A stretch of DNA of 64,000 nucleotides from Bactrocera neohumeralis. Its lineage: Eukaryota > Arthropoda > Insecta > Diptera > Tephritidae. Numbering within the stretch: position 1 is the stretch's first letter; the number at the start of each line of letters is the position of its first letter. The DNA lies in assembly GCF_024586455.1 (NCBI RefSeq), contig NC_065922.1, forward strand, positions 62,001 through 126,000, in the 5' to 3' direction. This document shows, in pieces, positions 59,912 through 64,000 of this stretch. The notes beneath the pieces were generated by a model, which made no database searches, was not told the origin of the DNA, and saw only the letters and a list, made by a program, of their open reading frames with translations. The position numbers were made by a program, and so were the translations under genes.

Positions 59912-60261
59912 GCAAGTTTGTTCACTCGTTACAAACATTTTTTTAAATTGAGATAAAACTTATAGATTATTGAAATATCTGCCAGTCCGGATATTGGAAT
60001 ATGTAGTTTATCTGAATTTTAGTAACCGACATTGGAATTTGACTTAATTTTAATTCCTTCAACCGGACAATTGAATTTATCAATAAAATTATTTTTTTTT
60101 AACAAGATTTTTATCACGATTTATTATAGATTATTTGTGATCAAACCATATTTTTATTAACGCATTTTTACGAATAATAACTTATAATTATTACCTGCAA
60201 AAATCTATATTTCACCAGCAAAAAAATATTTTACAAAACTACTTTACTTATTTCATTACAT
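59912..60261. other. AT-rich non-coding stretch
   Basis: Contains 'ccggatattggaat...cattggaatttgac...caaccggac', which may be a terminal repeat of an unidentified element. Nothing coding. Confidence 0.4.
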
Positions 60262-61205
60262 TAGGACGAATTTACACAATCCACCCGAAAAACGACTACT
60301 GCTTCTACCTTCGGTTGCTATTGATTAATGTACGCGGTTCAACTTACTGCTTTTGCTTATTGTGAATGGTACGGTGTGTGCAAGTTTTGGAGAAGTAAGG
60401 CAGCAATTACAATTGCTGGAACATGTTGATCACTGGAATGAAAATGAAGTTCGCACACTTTCCGCGATAATCATTTCGACATATCAGCCTTCAAATCCGC
60501 GTCAATTATAGGATACGAACAAAAATGACATCGCTAAAAATTGTAAATGGTGCAATTTCGGTTGATACTTCCGGTGGTTCGATATCAATTCCATCTTCCC
60601 TTTGTCAATTCACGAAAGATGAACTCATCACAAAAGTTCGGACATTGGCCAAATTATCGTAACTACGATTCCTTAAGTGCACGCGCAATGTTAGCTGCCA
60701 AAAATACCGATGTTGTTGACTTAAACTGGAAGATTCAAAGTCAAATTCCGGGAGACTTGCGCTCATACAAATCGATCGATCGTCTTGACAATGAAGACGG
60801 CGCCGTGAATTATACAGTGGTATTTCTAAATTCTTTGGACAGGCTTGGTATTCCATCGCATCATTTGCGTCTCAAAGTAGGATCGGTCGTTATTATGTTT
60901 CGCAATCATCATGCCACGAAACTGTGTAATGGAACCCGACTGATTGTGACGCACCTATCGAATACAAGGAGCAGAATGCTTGATTCTACGAATTCCTTTG
61001 AGTTCTAACGATTTCCCATTTCAGTTCAAACGTATTTCGTTTCCAGTGAAAATTGCATGTGAGATGACAATCACCTAAAGATAGTCGCATAGTGTGAGGC
61101 ATAAATTTGGAAATGTTATGTTTTTCATACGGCCGTGGCGTGCTCACGAGTTGGAAAACTATCTTTCTGTGCACCGGAACAGAAACCAAAATATGTTGTT
61201 TATCA
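60262..61205 (+). pseudogene. Helitron helicase remnant
   Basis: Starts in the region linking Rep and helicase: YLRLLLINVRGSTY, TVNGTVCASFGEVRQQLQLLEH, HWNENEVRTLSAIIISTYQPS, a stop, then a jump near 60535 to ISVDTSGGSISIPSS. The Walker A and B motifs lie in the lost segment. Then FTKDELITKV, LSARAMLAAKNTDVVDLN, WKIQSQIPGDLRSYKSIDRL, VVFLNSLDRLGIPSHHLRLKVG, LCNGTRLIVTHL, a frame break near 61000, FQFKRISFPVKIA and a weak C-terminus ending ...NMLFIKLRYI-type. Same family as 23461-24815. Confidence 0.87.
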
Positions 61206-61310
61206 AGCTGCGTTACATTGAAAAAAACAAAAATTAAATGATAAATTTAACTTTCTTTTCATTTCAAAACACATAATTTCACGCAGGACAACGGCTGCGG
61301 GGTCAGCCAG
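60262..61310 (+). mobile_element. Helitron remnant with a clear 3' terminus
   Basis: Ends with the hairpin CGCAG-gacaacgg-CTGCG (61282-61299) followed by GGGGTCAGCCAG and T. The standard CTAG end has become CCAG. The sequence right after (ttagttatatagggg) is the interior of a family A repeat, whose uninterrupted form at 38231-38250 reads 'ctgata^ttagttatataggg'. The insertion site is therefore A^T, as Helitrons require. The 5' end is not present next to the left part of that family A repeat, so the element is 5'-truncated or the junction was lost. Confidence 0.88.
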
Positions 61311-62621
61311 TTAGTTATATAGGGGTAGGCCAATTTTTTGCTTAAATTTAACTATTTTAGTCACAAAGATACACTGTTATGTGTAAAACACGCTATCTCA
61401 TTTTCATTGAGATAACTCACATATTGGCCGATATATGCGGATATATAAGGGAAGTATTGGTCCGGTTCAATCCGGTTTTGACATACAGACATACCATTGT
61501 AAGAAAAGGATTATCCCTTAATTTCAGTTATACTTGTATATGTATATCACATTGACCGAGATTTTCGATCAAAAGTCAACTACAAGTACTGGGGTCTAAA
61601 TATTTGGAACTTAAGGGTTTGAACAGTTTTTTATTGGATTTAAATAATTTTTGGTCTAAGGAGGCACACATTAAAGACATTATTCGCGCAAAGTTGTATT
61701 AATTCATTCTTGGTTTGTGTACTGGAAACTGAACGAATCAAGTGGAATTTAAAATTGTGCTATATGAGAAATAGGCATGCCCGATTTCGCTTATTTTCAC
61801 AATGTTACATAGAAATATAAAACAATATCAAATACCAAATTTTGTCGAAAGCGGTCAGTCGGGTTCCAAGATATGGGATTTCACCAAAAAGTAGGCGGTG
61901 CCACACCCATCGTCCAATTTTTACCACGGTCCCTATAAAGTCTTGGCATAACATCCCGGCGGCAAATTTTTGCGTCTCTGGCGCATTTAGTTATTGATTT
62001 ATCGAGCTTTTAGCAGCTTTGAACAGTACCGTATTATGGGCAGTGAACGGTGTTTTCATCCGATTTCATCCATTTTTACAATGTATGTAGGTAGGAATTC
62101 TTATAAGATTCGTATTTGGTTGTTGTAGCTTAGATGGTTTAGGAGATATATACATTAAACTTATTAGAGGGCGGGGCCACGCCCACCTTTTCAAATTTTT
62201 TTTCCCACAGGTGCCCCTGGCTACTGCGATTTCCTTTGTCAAATATGAGTTTTATATCTTATTTTAGTGCTTAGTTATAGCATTTTACAGATTTTCGGTT
62301 AATAGCGATTTGTGGGCGTGGCACTCATCCGATTATGCCCATCTCCGACTCAAACTTTTTTTTTGTACTAAGAAACTTGCATACCAAGTTTCATCAAGAT
62401 GTCTCAATTTTTACTCAAGTTACAGCTTGCACGGACAGACAGACACTCAACCGGATTACATCTTTTCTCGTCATCCAGATCATTTATATATGTATATACA
62501 TATGTATGTATGTATATATATAACCCTATATCTATGTATATCGCTTAGTTTTAGGTAATACGTACAACCGTTAGGTGAACAAAACTATAATACTCTGTAG
62601 CAACTGGTTGCAAGAGTACAA
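61311..62621 (+). mobile_element. Family A repeat, interrupted on its left by the Helitron
   Basis: Runs from 'ttagttatataggggtaggcc' through 'gaccgagattttcgatcaaaagtcaac', 'gagggcggggccacgccc', 'gggcgtggc', 'ccaagtttcatcaagatgtctcaatttttactcaagttacagcttgcacggac' and a GACAGACAGACA tract to the terminal accgttaggtgaacaaaactataatactctgtagcaactggttgcaagagtac. The 3' end is well preserved. The 5' portion that should lie left of the Helitron is missing. Confidence 0.8.
62485..62522. repeat. TATATG/TATA microsatellite
   Basis: tatatatgtatatacatatgtatgtatgtatatatata inside the family A copy, where other copies have a shorter TATA run. Confidence 0.85.
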
Positions 62622-62711
62622 AAACTAAGAAGCACGGGTTTATAGCACATCAAACTAAAAAGTTAAAAATAATTACTAAATAACCTGACAACAATAATAA
62701 ACGAAAGGTAC

Positions 62712-63127
62712 TTGAGCCAGAGAACTTAAAACTTAAAAGGAGCATGCATACATATGTATATTTATGTCTCTTCATATTCTTGGGTATGTGAGACAGAGAA
62801 CATAATGTGTTTTGTACACATTTTTCGGTGTCAAAAATTAAACAAAATATTAACAAACAAAACGAAATTCTTCGTTGGGAGTCTCTTCATATTCTCTGCT
62901 TCGGCATATATGTATGTATGCCTTGTCATCATATGCCGTAAATACATATATTTCTGTCTCTTCATATTCTCGGTTAGAATATATCAGAGAATTGTAAACA
63001 ATGTTAAAATTGTGAAGCGAATTCCGATCTACAATGTTAACAAATGCGGCGAATTCCCTTTCACGAATCTATCAAATGTTCGCAGTCGAACCTGCACCTT
63101 CTCTATGTTTTAAGTTCTCTGGCTTGA
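62712..63127. mobile_element. Small inverted-repeat element (416 bp)
   Basis: Left end ttgagccagagaacttaaaac (62712-62732) pairs with the complement of 63107-63127, 19 of 21 bases. The interior carries 'tctcttcatattct' three times (about 62766, 62881, 62958). 'cagagaac' motifs recur at 62797 and in the hairpin at 63142. No coding. TSD not evident. Confidence 0.65.
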
Positions 63128-63171
63128 GCAAATTTGTTATTCCAGAGAACGTAAAGTATAGAGAAGGTGCA
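63093..63171. ncRNA. 79-nt near-perfect hairpin, possible small-RNA precursor or MITE end
   Basis: Arms 63093-63122 and 63142-63171 (30 nt each) pair with two G-U wobbles and one mismatch when read as RNA; the loop is 19 nt. Size is in the range of an insect pre-miRNA. However, the arm overlaps the inverted repeat of the 62712-63127 element, so a transposon origin is at least as likely. Confidence 0.35.
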
Positions 63172-63900
63172 AATTGAATTCTGTATGATGTTCGATTGGA
63201 CGGTTAACAGAGCTTATAAAATTGCGACACGGAATTTCACCATTCTCGCTGCTATTTAACAGAATTGAGCATGTGCAATAGCAGAAATATATGTAAAGCG
63301 ACTGAATTCATGCGAGAATGAATAAAGAGAAATGCTTTGAAGAAAAATATGCAAAGTCACACAAAGAACGTAAAGAAGCATTTTCTGAGACACATGCATA
63401 CATATGCGTGATCTTGTATCATATGAACCATTTTTTCAGAAAAATTGTAAAAATTTTAGTTCTTTACAAAATCGTAAAAAATTAGATAAAAAATAATTAA
63501 TTTTATTTTTTATTTTTTTAATTATTTCAAAAAAGTTATATTTATTTCGTCTATTACAAAGCGAAGATGTGTCAAATGAACTTCATTTCTTAAAAAAAAT
63601 TAATGACCTTCATGAAATATGCATATTAGCATTATTTCGTTATCATTTCCATATTTGTACCAATAGAATTTCTAAGGCATATACATACATATATTATTTC
63701 TTTGGCACATTTGTCAGTATGTTTACGAAAGCAAATGCGAGCCATATACATACATATGTACATACATTCATAGTAACAAGTGTCGCACGCTTCTTTCGCA
63801 TCTCCATTGTCACGGTCAACCAATGGCCGAAACTTGCGTTTTGTCAAAGAGTCAAGTGCTGAACAAATTGAGCACGACAGATTGCAAGCGACATCTGTCA
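63172..63900. other. Non-coding stretch
   Basis: AT-rich with a catacatatgtacatacat microsatellite near 63745-63770. No gene recognised; the 97- and 89-codon frames on opposite strands overlap each other and look spurious. Confidence 0.45.
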
Positions 63901-63995
63901 AATATTAAAATACACACGTTCTTATGGACACAGTTATGTAGTTGTGCAGCTGGCTCAATAACTGTGTCCCTAAGAACGTGTGTATTCTAATATAT
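63901..63995. ncRNA. Long near-perfect hairpin at the right edge
   Basis: Arms 63909-63937 and 63958-63986 pair over 29 bases with a single mismatch and a 20-nt loop; pairing continues imperfectly to about 63901 and 63995. Such near-perfect pairing fits a tiny palindromic MITE or a small-RNA hairpin. Expression cannot be judged from sequence. Confidence 0.4.
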
Positions 63996-64000
63996 TCGTT

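Noticed and set aside
59985..60100. 'ccggatattggaat...ccggac' as terminal repeats of a transposon
   Set aside because: Spacing too short and no partner coding sequence; left only as a remark.
1..64000. tRNA, rRNA, snRNA, CRISPR, LTR retrotransposon
   Set aside because: Looked for tRNA B-box strings, regular spacer-repeat arrays and LTR-type gag/pol/integrase motifs; none was convincing.

Overview
The window is nuclear DNA of a higher fly (Schizophora), most likely a tephritid fruit fly. The reasons are the AT-rich background, abundant TATG/TACA/TA microsatellites, two dispersed repeat families with (GTCY)n tracts that resemble the mini-me/DINE-1 (Helentron-derived) repeats of flies, and remnants of mariner, RTE, Helitron, hAT, pogo and piggyBac elements. 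The genus is an inference. I found no intact host gene, tRNA, rRNA, CRISPR array or LTR element. The only candidate host exon is a weak 34-codon one at 13043-13147.

Layout. 0-1 kb: a broken member of an uncharacterised arthropod repeat-family protein (minus strand) that runs off the left edge. 1-10 kb: AT-rich sequence with a 0.96-kb 'family B' repeat (3.0-4.0 kb) and a deleted mariner (6.48-7.38 kb). 10-15 kb: a B copy, a 713-bp hAT-type MITE with an 8-bp target duplication, and a 1,617-bp internally deleted Helitron that keeps both ends. 17.5-20.2 kb: two head-to-tail 'family A' repeats, the second holding a deleted mariner. 21.2-29.5 kb: the densest cluster, with family A copies, an RTE copy (minus), a Helitron with Rep and helicase remnants, a mariner, a second hAT MITE copy and an RTE copy (plus).

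29.5-37.9 kb is TE-poor and non-coding. 38.1-39.7 kb is a family A copy with a family B copy nested inside. 43.7-47.5 kb holds an RTE 3' scrap, a large mariner remnant and a Tc1-like remnant. 50.0-50.5 kb is a foldback element and 53.45-54.10 kb a 645-bp near-perfect palindrome. 57.3-62.6 kb is a second TE cluster: mariner, a pogo-like transposase with a piggyBac fragment between its two blocks, and a Helitron whose 3' end sits inside a family A repeat. The last 1.3 kb carries a small inverted-repeat element and two long RNA-like hairpins.

Nothing here acts as a pathway. The relationships are insertion order: RTE, mariner, family B and Helitron copies are inserted into older family A repeats, and piggyBac lies within a pogo-like element. 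Nearly every coding remnant has stops or frameshifts, and most lack the catalytic core. Coordinates of degenerate repeats were read by eye and may be off by tens of bases; terminal coordinates quoted with target duplications are more exact. 'Family A' and 'family B' are my working names.
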